Assembly: GCF_910592395.1 (NCBI RefSeq)
Contig: NC_088314.1
Span: 10,290,001-10,354,000 of the forward strand
Origin: Lineus longissimus
Lineage: Eukaryota; Nemertea; Pilidiophora; Heteronemertea; Lineidae
Direction of reading: 5' to 3'
DNA: 64,000 nucleotides
Shown here: positions 1 through 13,992 of the stretch, piece after piece
Layout of the letters: each line of letters opens with the position of its first letter
How positions within the stretch are numbered: position 1 is the first letter of the stretch
The notes under the pieces: model-generated
Database searches by the model: none
Told to the model about the DNA's origin: nothing
The model's input: the letters and a program-made list of their open reading frames with translations, nothing else
Position numbers and translations under genes: made by a program

Positions 1-3000
1 CCAGTGATGCTCCGACCACCAACGCTCTTTGTTGTCATGCTCAAGGACAAGACTAACCAGTGATGGTCTGACCACCAAAGCTCTTTGTTGTCATGCTCAA
101 GGACAAGACAAACCAGTGATGGTCCGACCACCAATGCTCTTTGTTGTCATGCTCAAGGACAAGACAAACCAGTGATGGTCTGACCACCAACGCTCTTTGT
201 TGTCATGTTCAAGGACAAGACTAACCAGTGATGGTCCGACCACCAACGCTCTTTGTTGTCATGCTCAAGGACAAGACTAACCAGTGATGGTCTGACCACC
301 AAAGCTCTTTGTTGTCATGCTCAAGGACAAGACAAACCAGTGATGGTCCGACCACCAATGCTCTTTGTTGTCATGCTCAAGGACAAGACAAACCAGTGAT
401 GGTCTGACCACCAACGCTCTTTGTTGTCATGCTCAAGGACAAGACTAACCAGTGATGGTCCGACCACCAACGCTCTTTGTTGTCATGCTCAAGGACAAGA
501 CTAACCAGTGATGGTCCGACCAACAACGCTCTTTGTTGTCATGTTCAAGGACAAGACTAACCAGTGATGGTCTGACCACCAACGCTCTTTGTTGTCATGC
601 TCAAGGACAAGACAAACCAATGATGGTCCGACCACCAACACTCTTTGTTGTCATGCTCAAGGACAAGACTAACCAGTGATGGTCCGACCACCAACGCTCT
701 TTGTTGTCATGTTCAAGGACAAGACTAACCAGTGATGGTCCGACCACCAACGCTCTTTGTTGTCATGCTCAAGGACAAGACTAACCAGTGATGGTCCGAC
801 CAACAACGCTCTTTGTTGTCATGCTCAAGGACAAGACTAACCAGTGATGGTCTGACCACCAACACTCTTTCTTGTCATGCTCAAGGACAAGACTAACCAG
901 TGATGGTCCGACCACAACGCTCTTTGTTGTCATGCTCAAGGACAAGACTAACCAGTGATGGTCCGACCACAACGCTCTTTGTTGTCATGCTCAAGGACAA
1001 GACTAACCAGTGATGGTCCGACCACCAACGCTCTTTGTTGTCATGCTCAAGGACAAGACTAACCAGTGATGCTCCGACCACCAACGCTCTTTGTTGTCAT
1101 GCTCAAGGACAAGACTAACCAGTGATGGTCCGACCACCAACGCTCTTTGTTGTCATGCTCAAGGACAAGACTAACCAGTGATGGTCCGACCACCAACGCT
1201 CTTTGTTGTCATGCGCAAGGACAAGACTAACCAGTGATGGTCCAACCACAATGCTCTTTGTTGTCATGCTCAAGGACAAGACTAACCAGTGATGGTCCGA
1301 CCACCAACGCTCTTTGTTGTCATGCTCAAGGACAAGACAAACCAGTGATGGTCCGACCACCAACGCTCTTTGTTGTCATGCTCAAGGACAAGACAAACCA
1401 GTGATGGTCTGACCACCAACGCTCTTTGTTGTCATGCTCAAGGACAAGACAAACCAGTGATGGTCTGACCACCAACGCTCTTTGTTGTCATGCTCAAGGA
1501 CAAGACTAACCAGTGATGGTCCGACCACCAACGCTCTTTGTTGTCATGCTCAAGGACAAGACTAACCAGTGATGGTCTGACCACCAAAGCTCTTTGTTGT
1601 CATGCTCAAGGACAAGACTAACCAGTGATGGTCTGACCACCAAAGCTCTTTGTTGTCATGCTCAAGGACAAGACAAACCAGTGATGGTCCGACCACCAAC
1701 GCTCTTTGTTGTCATGCTCAAGGACAAGACTAACCAGTGATGGTCCGACCACCAACGCTCTTTGTTGTCATGCTCAAGGACAAGACTAACCAGTGATGGT
1801 CTGACCACCAACGCTCTTTGTTGTCATGCTCAAGGACAAGACTAACCAGTGATGGTCCGACCACCAACGCTCTTTGTTGTCATGCGCAAGGACAAGACTA
1901 ACCAGTGATGGTTTGACCACCAACGCTCTTTGTTGTCATGCGCAAGGACAAGACTAACCAGTGATGGTCTGACCACCAACGCTCTTTGTTGTCATGTTCA
2001 AGGGCAAGACTAACCAGTGATGGTCCGACCACCAACGCTCTTTGTTGTCATGCTCAAGGACAAGACTAACCAGTGATGCTCCGACCACCAACGCTCTTTG
2101 TTGTCATGCTCAAGGACAAGACAAACCAGTGATGGTCTGACCACCAACCTTATTTTTTGTTGTCATGCGCAAGGACAAGACTAACCAGTGATGGTCCGAC
2201 CACCAACGCTCTTTGTTGTCATGCTCAAGGACAAGACTAACCAGTGATGGTCCGACCACCAACGCTCTTTGTTGTCATGCTCAAGGACAAGACTAACCAG
2301 TGATGGTCCAACCACAATGCTCTTTGTTGTCATGCTCAAGGACAAGACTAACCAGTGATGGTCCGACCACAAACGCTCTTTGTTGTCATGTTCAAGGGCA
2401 AGACTAACCAGTGATGGTCGACCACCAACGCTCCTTGTTGTCATGCTCAAGGACAAGACTAACCAGTGATGGTCTGACCACCAACACTCTTTGTTGTCAT
2501 GCTCAAGGACAAGACAAACCAGTGATGGTCCGACCAACGCTCTTTGTTGTCATGCTCAAGGACAAGACTAACCAGTGATGCTCCGACCACCAACGCTCTT
2601 TGTTGTCATGCTCAAGGACAAGACAAACCAGTGATGGTCTGACCACCAACCTTATTTTTTGTTGTCATGCGCAAGGACAAGACTAACCAGTGATGGTCCG
2701 ACCACCAACGCTCTTTGTTGTCATGCTCAAGGACAAGACTAACCAGTGATGGTCCGACCACCAACGCTCTTTGTTGTCATGCTCAAGGACAAGACTAACC
2801 AGTGATGGTCCAACCACAATGCTCTTTGTTGTCATGCTCAAGGACAAGACTAACCAGTGATGGTCCGACCACAAACGCTCTTTGTTGTCATGTTCAAGGG
2901 CAAGACTAACCAGTGATGGTCGACCACCAACGCTCTTTGTTGTCATGCTCAAGGACAAGACTAACCAGTGATGGTCTGACCACCAACACTCTTTGTTGTC

Positions 3001-3380
3001 ATGCTCAAGGACAAGACAAACCAGTGATGGTCCGACCACCAACGCTCTTTGTTGTCATGCTCAAGGACAAGACTAACCAGTGATGGTCCGACCACAAACG
3101 CTCTTTGTTGTCATGCTCAAGGACAAAACTAACCAGTGATGGTCCGACCACAACGCTCTTTGTTGTCATGCTCAAGGACAAGACAAACCAGTGATGGTCC
3201 GACCACCAATGCTCTTTGTTGTCATGCTCAAGGACAAGACTAACCAGTGATGGTCCGACCACAAACGCTCTTTGTTGTCATGCTCAAGGACAAAACTAAC
3301 CAGTGATGGTCCGACCACAACGCTCTTTGTTGTCATGCTCAAGGACAAGACTAACCAGTGATGGTCCGACCACCAACCTT
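1..3380. repeat. 56-bp minisatellite, about 60 copies
   Basis: Tandem array of a 56-bp unit containing GGTCCGACCACCAACGCTCT and TTGTTGTCATGCTCAAGGAC. It runs from the first base of the window, so its left end is not seen, to about 3380. Units differ by single substitutions (GGTCC/GGTCT, GACTAA/GACAAA, ACGCTC/ATGCTC) and occasional 1-3 base deletions. A higher-order copy is visible: a marked variant with CCTTATTTTTTGT occurs at 2148 and again at 2650, and about 502 bp (nine units less two bases) is repeated with the same private variants. Because 56 is not a multiple of 3, open frames on the minus strand cycle through all frames; they are not treated as genes. The array stops about 48 bp before the first recognised exon. 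Confidence 0.97.
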
Positions 3381-3427
3381 CCCTCCTCCCCTCCAGCCCA
3401 TCTAAACTCTACCATTATTTGTTGCAG

Positions 3428-6400
3428 CTCTGTGACGAAGCTGAGCCTCTTAGCAGAACCGTGATCAAGAAGCAGATGGCCATTGTTGGTTGGTCGCAAA
3501 ATCTTCTTCAGAATGCAAGTGCTGAGGTAACTTCCTTCTGTGTACATGTATCAGTGATTCACATGGTTTTATCATAGAGAAAGTAGACCCAGTAGCTGTA
3601 ATCCATTTATCAAAATAGTAGTAGTATATATATAGTTTAAAGTTGAGAGGTACAAAAATCCACTTGAGGTCTTTTTGAGTTTACATTGTGATTACATACA
3701 TATACGTTACATCACATTATTATGATCACAGTATCGGGCGCCTCCAGTGAGATCAGTGGCGGGTATCCTCTGGCGCCTCCAGGTGTTATAGGGCTAAATA
3801 TAAATTTCAACATTAGCCGCACTTACACCACCTGAAAATGGACCACCCATTTTGGTTCGGGAACCAATGCCGCACCATCGAAAATCCACCAAGCGCTTAC
3901 ACCAGCGCTGCAGCTAGTTATAAAATCCGGCTACAGATGGCGCGCAAACAATAAGCAGAACGCGGAAAGCCTTGGCAGAAAGCGCCATTTCGAAAGCGCC
4001 GCCTGGAGCCGAACCATCTAACTAGCTAATTGCCGATCCATTTGCGCGTACACCACGACAAAGCCGAGCTTTTAACAAGCCGGGCGAATTTGGACCATCA
4101 AGCTTGGTGGGACAAATTCGCTCGGCAATTTGTATCGGCAATGGATTGCCGAACCAATTTGTCGCGGCAATGTGGTGGTGTAAGTGCAATTGGTCCACCA
4201 ATATTTCGTGGTGTAAGCGCAGCTATTGTCTTTATGTAGACTGATATACAAATACTGTGAATACCAAGTTTAAACAAATTTGTATTCATACTAACTGCAC
4301 TACGGCATTGTGTATTAGTGGATTTCTATCAACTGGACCACAAGTAATTATGAACGGCGTACCCCTTTAACCCTATAACACCTAGAGCCACTGCCAGCGC
4401 AAGTGCTTATTCCCCTAGGCCCCGACGTGATTTTACCTGGAAATCACATTTTTTTGCGATGGGTCCAGTTTTTTACAAAATGACATAGGTTAAAGTTCCA
4501 AATAATGTATTATAAGTCCCGTTTATTTAAAAGAAGATGAAATTCCCTATTAGATAGGGTACATCCAAATCGGAATCAAACAAACGATCTATTTCAGCAA
4601 TTTCGGCATTTGAAAGCTTAAGTTTCATAGATTAATAATAGGCGACGCTCTGAAGGAGATCAGTAGCTAAGCGCGCGAAATTTGAATATGGGTGTGCGGG
4701 CGTCATAGGGCGCCTCCAGGGAGATCGGCGGCGGGAGTCATAGGGCGCCTCCAGGTGTTATAGGGTTAAGCATGCTCTAGTTGTCTCTTATGCTTTTTTC
4801 TAGGAGGGTAACATGAAGCATTGGAACACCAGAGGCACATTTGCCACTACAGAGGGAGGTCATGGAACAGAGAGGGCATTCACGACTTCTCACATGTGGT
4901 GTACCAAATCTCAGGTTGTTGAGTTGACACAGTTATTCCCACCAGAATACCTTGATACTGCTCCGGAAATTCAGGTAGGATGTGGTCTCTTTTTTAGTGT
5001 GAATTGTTTTCTGTAGTTTTATTTTTGAAACATCCTCATAGATGTCAAATTTGAAGGATTCGTTGAGTTTCTGATAGCTATCAGTAATTTCGTTTAGACT
5101 TGGAAATGAGTGCGGCCTGTATCTGTGTATCTGTTTGATCTGTTTGATCTGTTCAGATTGATGATTCTAGACTCCTTCTTTAGAATGTTTGATTCACTTC
5201 CTTTTGTCAGGTCGAACCGACCACGAATGGTCAAGTAAATTATCAGTATGGCAGGCTATCAGCGGTGTGATCACCTCCAAACCCATCACACCCCTAAAAG
5301 TCCTCTTGGATAGCTATTTTCAGCTCATGTGGGTGAGCTTTTGTCATCAGCACCTCTAGTCAATCATCTAGCAGCCTGTAGGGTCAGCAGCTGTGGTCTG
5401 TCAACAGTGGTCTCTCAAAAGTTGAAAGTTGATGCAATAGTAGGAAATGTCCATCTATTTACCCGTGGCCTTTGTTGTCTTAAGAGAGCACAACGCCCAG
5501 GGGACAATTTATTCACTCCGCAGTTTATTGGAACATTTGTGACCCGTCACAGCAAAACCAGGCGCATGTCGCACAGAAGATGAGCCTAAATGACACCAGG
5601 AGATAATGGAAGAAATTGATGTGCTCATATTTCACAAAAGGCAGACAATAGAGAAATGAACAAACAGTCTGTCTCAACCTGCCAAGCTCAGAGCGACATG
5701 CGCCTGGTTTTGCTGTGACGGGTCACATTTTTCAGGTGAGGTGCCATACTTGTCAGCATGTACAAGCTCCTGGGCAGAGAAATGCGTGCGAGGATGATGC
5801 CGGCTTGTTTGGTTATGCAGTGGAACCTCCCTTTGCGGATACCACTCTATTAAGGACAACTTCTCTAACAGGGACACTCGTTTTAGTCCCAAATTGGTTC
5901 TTTCCATGCAATTTGACCTCTCTAATCAGGACACCCCTGTATTAAGGACAGCACTTGTCAGTAACGAGGGTGTCCTTAATAGAGAGGTTCTAGAACCTCT
6001 ATTAAGGACACCCTCAGGACTGAAAAGTGCTGTCCTTAATAGAGAGGTGTCCTGATTAGAGAGGTCAAATTGAATGGAAACACCCAATTTGGGACCAAAG
6101 GCTAGTGTCCTTAGTAGAGAGGGTGTCCTTAGTAGAGAGGTGTCCGCTAAGGGAGGTTCTACTGTACTTGTATTGTGTATTCGATATTCAAACTGACCTG
6201 TTTTTGTTAATCATGCACTTATTATTTTAGCCATTAACCAAGCCCATTTAAGGTAATAACATCTGTTACTGCATGGCTTAGTCCTTCTTAGAGCTTCAAT
6301 ATTTTCCCGCGTTCTCCTTGTATGGTAATATATCATTATCGTGGTATCTAGCAATGTTTGAACCAGCCATTTTTTTGGGCCTCTTCTGGGGTCCCCAGGG

Positions 6401-9400
6401 GCCAAATGCAGTGGGGGGTCTCCAGCAGACATCCATATCTGCATATGTTTAGTTGTTCCCTAGATCCCCTTACATTCAGATATTAGAGTCGCGTACACTA
6501 CATAAAACGCCAGTGTTGGTCCGGAGTTTTCGCGCTTACGCCTGTTAATTTTCCTCTCGAAAATGCCGGTGCTAGAAAACGCCGGTGCTAGAAAACGCCG
6601 GTGTTTTCTTGTCACGGCGATGGATTCAGGGCTAAATGGGGGCTAATTTAAGCACAGCGTTTTATGTAGTGTAATCACAAAAACGCCGGCGTTAGTTAGT
6701 TTCTACGCTCGGCGACAGGCGGCGTGGTTACCACTGCGCATGCGTCAAAAAGGTAAACATTGCAGAAAAACCGCGAAGCTCCTGTAATCTGATGACATCG
6801 ACATTATTTGTATTTCATATTTCTCTCTATCGCAATAATGGTTAACATTGAACATTTTGTGTCGGTCAATCGCGACTCCAACAATAACAAAAAATCGGAG
6901 AGTTCTACAGGAATTTCATATAGACCACGCCATCTGTCGCCGTGTTCAGTAACTGCTTCCATGTAGTGGAAGTCCGCGCCGTGTCTTCTCCGGGCTTTTT
7001 CTGGTTCGGAGTATCCCCGGGGTTTAAAAATGCCGGGGTTTTCCATGTAGTGGACGTACTACTAATGGTACCTCGTTCGTTTGACTAAAATGCTCTGGGC
7101 TGCCGGTCTATGGGTCTAGGACTCTACTAACATGTAGAAGCACTCCAGAGAGTATCAATATCATGCAGCTTGTTTACATGTCGTGTGCTCCTGAGTGAAG
7201 CACTGCATGTCGATCACCACTCTCTGATAAATTGCTCTAGTGCGCTTCACGTAGGCATGATACTCTAAACTCACCAATCTAAGACAGGTTCTGAATATTC
7301 AATTCGAGCTAGATTATACACACGGTCGTTTGTTGCCATTCAACATGTTGAATTTGATTAGACAATGAATTGATGACACCAAGTTGTCCAGTGGTCATAA
7401 CATCAAGTTTTCGCTTGGCCTTTATGTCACTTGTCTTGTAATTACTTGACCAGTCTTACGTTGGTGAAACTAAAGTATTTCACACTGTTTCATTGAATTC
7501 TGATCTGGAAACTTTCGTGGCACTTTGAAAATGAAACTAAAAATCTCTCCCGGTACGTCACGGAAAAACATTGTGAAGTTGCTGTGTGGACAAAAACCTC
7601 ATCATATTGTTTCTTTGGAGTTGTGGCATTTAAAAATGCCTTTCTTTAAAGGTCTCTCAATATGAGTAGGATTATATTGACGTGAAAGTTTTATACTATT
7701 TTGGTATTAGTAGTATTTATTCTAATATATAATAGAGTATGGTCACATGGTCGTAGGAAAGAAATTAAGTTACTATCTTGTAATTAGGAGATGAAACAAC
7801 AGAAAGGCAACTACAAAAAGTAAAAATCTGCATGATCATCCTCAGAATTATCCATTATTTTATATAGAAAATGAGCACAAATCTTCATTTTCTATGGAAT
7901 TGCCACCTTAAAGTAGACAGGGTTACGCCTAGACCCTAAAAAAAAGAAGCCCCATGTAGATTTGTGTGTATCATTGAAAGAGATTTCTAATTGCCGAAGA
8001 TCCTTTCTTCATTTTGATGGGTAAGAAAAGACACGGTATAAATGGCAGGTGTTAGAAGTTACTGGATCCTGGACACTGGATTTGCACACTGGATTCTTCA
8101 TTTTTGGCTCACTGTTAGGGGTCTACACAGAACTGCAGTGTCCGGTGTGGGCTGTCGTTGTCGTCCTTTTTCAAAAAGAGTGGCATGCTTCTTTATCGCT
8201 ATAGGGCTATGAACCTGAAACTGTGTACATATGACCCCCCTAGGTCAGTTGACCTGTGAGTCTGAGGTTTGGTCTGATCTGATTTAATTTTATACAGTAC
8301 TGCAGTGTCCAGTGTGGGACATCTGCCTCATTCGTCCATATCCAGTGTTCTCCACAAGGCTCTTTGTCAAAGTGGCCCACCCTACCTTGGCAGCTTACCA
8401 CCCTACCTTGGAAGAGCCACCCTACCTTGCTCTAGAACTTTGTAGAGGGTTCCTATAGGGCCTGACCCTACCTCAAATTGCTGGCCACCCTACCTTGTGT
8501 TGCACGCTGGTAAAACGTCATGAAAATCAAGGGTATCAACCTACCTTGAGAAATTCCTGTGGAGAACACTGCATATCCTATTTCAAAGCAGTGGTATGTT
8601 TCTTTTACCACTGGGGCCATGAGCCTGTACTGTATACGTTAACCTTAGTATTCCCCACTACCCTGCAGTACTGCAATTGATTCAAACATCCTTGTAAAAA
8701 TTCCTCTCCCAATATGCCCTGCATGGCAACTCCTTGCTTATCAGTGATATTAGATAGTACATGTATATGACGCAGAGTGTTCCAGCATGGGCATTTCCCT
8801 TTTCATCAGGGACCGGGTTAAGCCAACCATTTTCCTCGCTCATGTGGCTGTAGAAGTAGTTAGCGGTAGTACAGTGGAAGAGAGTCGGCCTCATGATCAA
8901 GAGGTTGTGGGTTCGACTCCCGGTGGAGTCACTGCTTAGTTCCCCTACTGGTCGAGTTCAAGTGAGCGCCTTGTGGTTGCTCCTTGAGGCACCTGATTGA
9001 TTTCTGTGGAGACCGGGGTAATAATATGATGTCCCAAAGTGCTTTGAGCGAGAACTATAGTGTCACGGAATGGCGCTATATAAAAGATTCATTATTATAT
9101 TATTATTATTAGTAAAGTCGTATGAATCAGACCATGCTTAACCCTTTTGATGTTGCATCAAATTTATCATAATTGATATTGCATGGTCTCCTTTTGCAGT
9201 CTGTCTTATAATCCTGTCAACCAACTCCGTGATTGCCTAGAAATGCCTTGTAATATGCATGCAGTTCTTTCCTTTTTTGCTTTGCTTTTTTACTGCAGGT
9301 GTCATTCTCCAGAGAGTAGTACACCTTCAGAACTAGTGATTGCTTTTTCAAGCCAATGCTTGGTTTTAGAATCATGGAATTGATAGTGCAATCAACTGGA

Positions 9401-12400
9401 CGTATTGGTTGTCTCAGGGTTTTGTTGAGAAAATGTGCTAAAATGTTGAGCTCCACCCTCGCAGTTTGGGTGAGACAATGTTGAACCGATACGTCCCGTT
9501 CAGTATCAATTCCTTGAACTATCACCAATAAATTCAAAATGAGGCTTTGTAGGCGCATAGTGCATTTACACTGTAAACTGCAATTGTGACCCGTCACAGC
9601 AAAACCAGGCGCATGTCGCACAGAAGATGAGCCTAAATGACACCAGGAGATAATGGAAGAATTTGAGGTGCTCATATTTCACAAAAGGCAGACAATAGAA
9701 AAATGAACAGACAGTCCGTCTCAACCTGCCAAGCTCAGAGCGACATGCGCCTGGTTTTGCTGTGACAGGTCACAATTTATAATAAATCAAGGTGTTTTTG
9801 CCATTATCGACCTAGTGTCACTCTGCCTTTGAGTTGAGTCCACTTAAAGCTGCTGTTGACTTAGATGAGGTCTTTTGTTTAACAAACAGCAGATCTACGT
9901 CACAGAGTGATACTATCAAAATGAGATTTATTAGTACAGTTAATTTTGTGCTCAGTCATGTCAGTACGGAACAATTTTCAAGTTAGCACTATAGATATGC
10001 AGTGGAACCTAGCTCACTTAGTAGATAGCTCTCCATTAAGGAAGCCCTCTCTACGAAGGAAACACGTGCATTTGGTACCAAGTTGGTAATTTCCATTGAA
10101 ATTGACCCCTATAATCAGGACACCTTTTCATTAACATGATTAAGGACAGCATTTATCAGTCCCAAAGGTGTCCTTAAAGGGAACTGGAACCGCCGAGCGA
10201 TTTATTCAACTTTTCGACTTTCACCGCCCGAGAAAGTCAAACTTCCAACTTCCTATTCGAGTTCAGATTTGTAGCTCCGCCCCCAGTGCCCGAGCATGCG
10301 CAGTTCAATTTGTTATTATTGAGAATCATGTGAGAATCACGTGAGTCATGCGATCTTTCATTCATGAGTTTTCGTAGTAAATTCTATAGTAGTGACGTCA
10401 CTCAATGATTGACAGCTAGGCGCCATGTTTCATTCATGCCTCGTTCTGATCACCCGATACGCGGGAAATTAAAACGAGGTCATACGAACTGGCTTGGCGG
10501 TTTCAGTTCCCTTTAATAGAGAGCTTCTACTGTAATTAGAGCTTGCACTGCCCAACTCATGCATAACACTATTTAAATATGGGTCGGCCACCTCTCAAGT
10601 GGAAAGTGAGACAGAATGTGAATGAATACTCTCCAGTCATGTATTAGAGCATAGCAATTGGAATGCAACATCAGAAGTTTCTTGCAAAACTGTACTTGTT
10701 CATTCTGTAGCACAGGCCTGCACCAGGTTTCGTTTTCTGATTATTCTGCCTTAATTGTGTTGATGTTTTAGAATCATATTGAAGATTCTCCAAACTCAGT
10801 GTTTCCCAGCTGCTCACTATGACGGATTGCCTCTATAAAAGTAGGTGATATGTAGTCAATCATGTATTTTGTTCTTCGTTGCAGGTGTCTGAGTGGTATA
10901 GAGAAGGTGTGTGTGAGGGCGGTTTCTACAAGTTTGAGGCGGCTCTTCTTGACGGGAACGGTGATGTAAGTAGACCACCTGACCTCCGGTAATTAGGTTA
11001 AAACAGTACCATGTACAAAGCTTTGAATAATATTTTTTGTGCCTAATGTACATATTTTAACACAGCCTGAAATTGGCCCGGAACCCTTGTTATTACTGCA
11101 TAGCACCAGTGAGGTGATTTTGACAGTGAGGTCACAGAGTTTCATCTCATAACTAATAAGGAACCTGCAGAACTAAAAATCCAGATGGCAGCACCAGTAC
11201 TAAAAGGTAAACGTCCAGTGCATTTTCCATTAAAATTAAGTTTTGTTGATATTCTCACTAAAACTCAACAAAATAGAATTAAGGACCAATGAAACAACAT
11301 TTTTGGTGCTATTTCCCCATCTAGAGTAATTTAGGGATGAAATATTCAATAATTATTGACCCGGGAAATGGCTTTCTCAGTACAACCATGGTCCACTTGC
11401 CTGCAGGGCCCCCTATTGGCAGGTTTTGTTGTGCAACTTCCTCATTATCTGCAGATACAACAGTTTACCAACATTCATGCTTTATGACATCAGAGCCTTG
11501 ACTGACTGGTGCTTCATACCCAGGGGCGGATCCAGGATATTTCGGAAGGGGGGCGCCGCAGGCGCGAAGCGACGGCGGGGGGTCTGGGGGGGCCTCCCCC
11601 AGAAAATTTTTAAAGATAAGACTCCATATATGCGATTTCCTGGCATCTGATCTTCAAATATTAAGCACCACTCCCACCCCATTTTCAGTGTTTTTTTTAC
11701 ACCGTGCCGGAATTAGGGGGGCGTGCGCCGGGTGCGCCCCCTTGGATCCGCGCCTGATACCGTTTTGGTTTTTCGGCACCAGACTTGAAAGTGTTGATTC
11801 CTTTCAGAATGTAAAGCATTATGAAAGTGGCGAGATTGGGAGGATCTATGATAACAAGGAGTGGCGACAGCAGTCTGTTGTCTTCAGTGGTTATGGCCCC
11901 GGCGTACGAGCTGTCATCATCTCGAGCAGCGGTAAGTATAGTGGCATGGATGTTGCATGAATATCTTCAGAATCTGCACCAACACCTTAAAAATAATTGT
12001 GTAGTCAACATCTACTTGCACATGAGGATATTGTGCTCTCAGCTGAAAGCAATTGTCCTGCAAATGCAGTTGACCGGCCTCCCTCCCTCTAACCAGTGAA
12101 GCTGTTGGCGGGCTTTCTGGTGGTTTGGACTAAAAACCACAATTAAGTCTGGGTTCGATGGTCATTTAGAAGAGGGTGCTGCAGTCAGATCCAATCAAAT
12201 TTCACCAATTGCGCTAATTAGCACAAATATACTGGAAAGTGATTGTATTCTAAGTCAGTTTATGTCACCTGAGATATTATCGAACAAAATGTCTGTTATT
12301 TAATTAGTTCATTTGTCTGTTATTTACACTTTAGTGAAATCACAATAGGGCATACAAACTGCATTAACCAATGGAAGCATGGACAGTTGGTGTGTAGGAA

Positions 12401-13992
12401 TGTAGTTTATAAATGGAAGACACACTTATATTCATGCTATGGCATTATACGCTGACAAGAGGAAATAACGTAGGAGGGTAGTACTCCCAGGCGAAGGTGG
12501 CATCATCCAAACACAGTTTTGAAAAAAGACAACCACAAATTGTACCTTGCGGGGACGTTTACTTGCCCCAAAATTGATTTCAGTAGCATGACATTCACCA
12601 TTGTCTGACTGATTATTCCAAACACAGCGTCGAATGATGATTTAGTTGATTTTTTTGGCCTCATATAGACATTAAGACTGGAAGTGGTTCCTCTCAGAAA
12701 TAAAAAAATGTTCTGCGCAGGTCAATATCTGGGCCGCATATCAAGTCTTGCCTCCAGGAGAAATTAAATTTGCGTGATTTGCAGTGCAGCCTGCGTGACG
12801 TTAGTGTTGGACGGTACGCGTGACGTCGACTGACAGTGGGAATGACGCCGTCCGACATTTGACGTCGGGACACGTTTTCAACGATGGAAAAATGCACCTA
12901 AGATCGGGTTATAATTCCCTAAAATCATTGCGAGAATGCGATGAGCAGAGGAGACCAAAACAGTAAAAAATTGGTCTTCAAAACGCAATGAAAAAACAGA
13001 AGCTCACACATGCTTATGGGAGGGAGTAGTTAGCGCCAAACCGTCAAAGCAAGTGTGTTTAGCAGAATTTCAACATGTAGCAGCCACGATTTGAGTTCAT
13101 ATCTGGTCAAGTTCAAGTGAGCACCTTCTGGTTGCTCCTTGAAACCCCTGATTGATTTCTGTGGAGACTGGGGTAATAATATGATATCCCACAGCGCTTT
13201 AACAGTTACGTTACTGAGGAGCGCTATATAAATGCGTCACATTATTATTATTATTATTGTTATATATCGATTACTTTTGGGGAAGTTATTAGTGATTTGC
13301 TGAGGAGAACCTTGCTACCTATATCCATAGAACGTCCCTCCTACGTTATTTCCTCTTGACGCTGAGTATTCTGATTCGAAGTCAGAAAAAGTTTTATTTC
13401 AGCAGTGTCTTTTCAGATCCCAGCCCCCGGTATCTTTGCTATATGTGGCCGTAGGCTCCAAGGAGACAATGTGTTAACGTGATCACCCATTGACTTCCTA
13501 TAGAGTCTAAATGTAATAAACCCAATTCTGCAAACTTAAGTAAGAAAAGTATATGTGACCCGTCACAGAAAAACCAGGCGCATGTCGCTCTGAGCTTGGC
13601 AGGTTGAGACAGACTGTTTGTTCATTTCTCTATTGTCTGCCTTTTGTGAAATATGAGCACATCAATTTCTTCCATTATCTCCTGGTGTCATTGAGGCTCA
13701 TCTTCTGTGCGACATACGCCTGGTTTTGCTGTCACGGATCACATATGAATATAGTTGGACTTTTATACCCCGAATAGGCGTTCTGTCCCTTTATTTGACC
13801 ATGGAAATATTCTTCCTACTAGTTTGTGTTGAAACCATCATTTTTTTGGATCATTGTTCATATCTTTTAATTTCAGGCAAAGATGATAAGTTTTGGGGTG
13901 GCCAGTATGGAGTCATGATGTCTGATGCAGTTGTCCGCGTGAAGAGGCAGACAACCCCAGCGGAGGGTGATGCACTCGAGGACACAGTTATT
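3428..13992 (+). CDS. Exons 1-5 of the gene: FBA-type sugar-binding-like domain
   Basis: Exons 3428-3526, 4804-4974, 10885-10965, 11808-11931 and 13877-13992 encode window residues 1-197. The order of motifs follows the F-box-associated domain of FBXO2/FBXO6/FBXO44: [11 protein letters not shown] at the start, a [14 protein letters not shown] block, a [19 protein letters not shown] block (residues about 87-105), [19 protein letters not shown] and GGQYG at 166-170, then DAVVRVKRQ. In F-box proteins this beta-sandwich binds glycans or other substrates of a ubiquitin ligase. Whether the glycan-contact residues are kept was not tested. No F-box is seen, and its absence cannot be judged because the gene begins left of the window. 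Exon 1 follows TTATTTGTTGCAG. Exon 4 lies 51 bp after a small transposon. Confidence 0.85.

Noticed and set aside
1-3380. CRISPR-like array
   Set aside because: Direct tandem repeats without unique spacers, in an animal genome.
781-3547. Long minus-strand open frames in the 56-bp array
   Set aside because: They are the tandem unit read in rotating frames; no start context, no non-repeat protein.
8868-8940. tRNA gene
   Set aside because: A and B boxes present, but no closing acceptor stem and a SINE body and tail follow. The same applies at 37769.
9217-9675. 152-codon minus-strand ORF
   Set aside because: Crosses a hairpin repeat and the GTGACC MITE; no domain seen.
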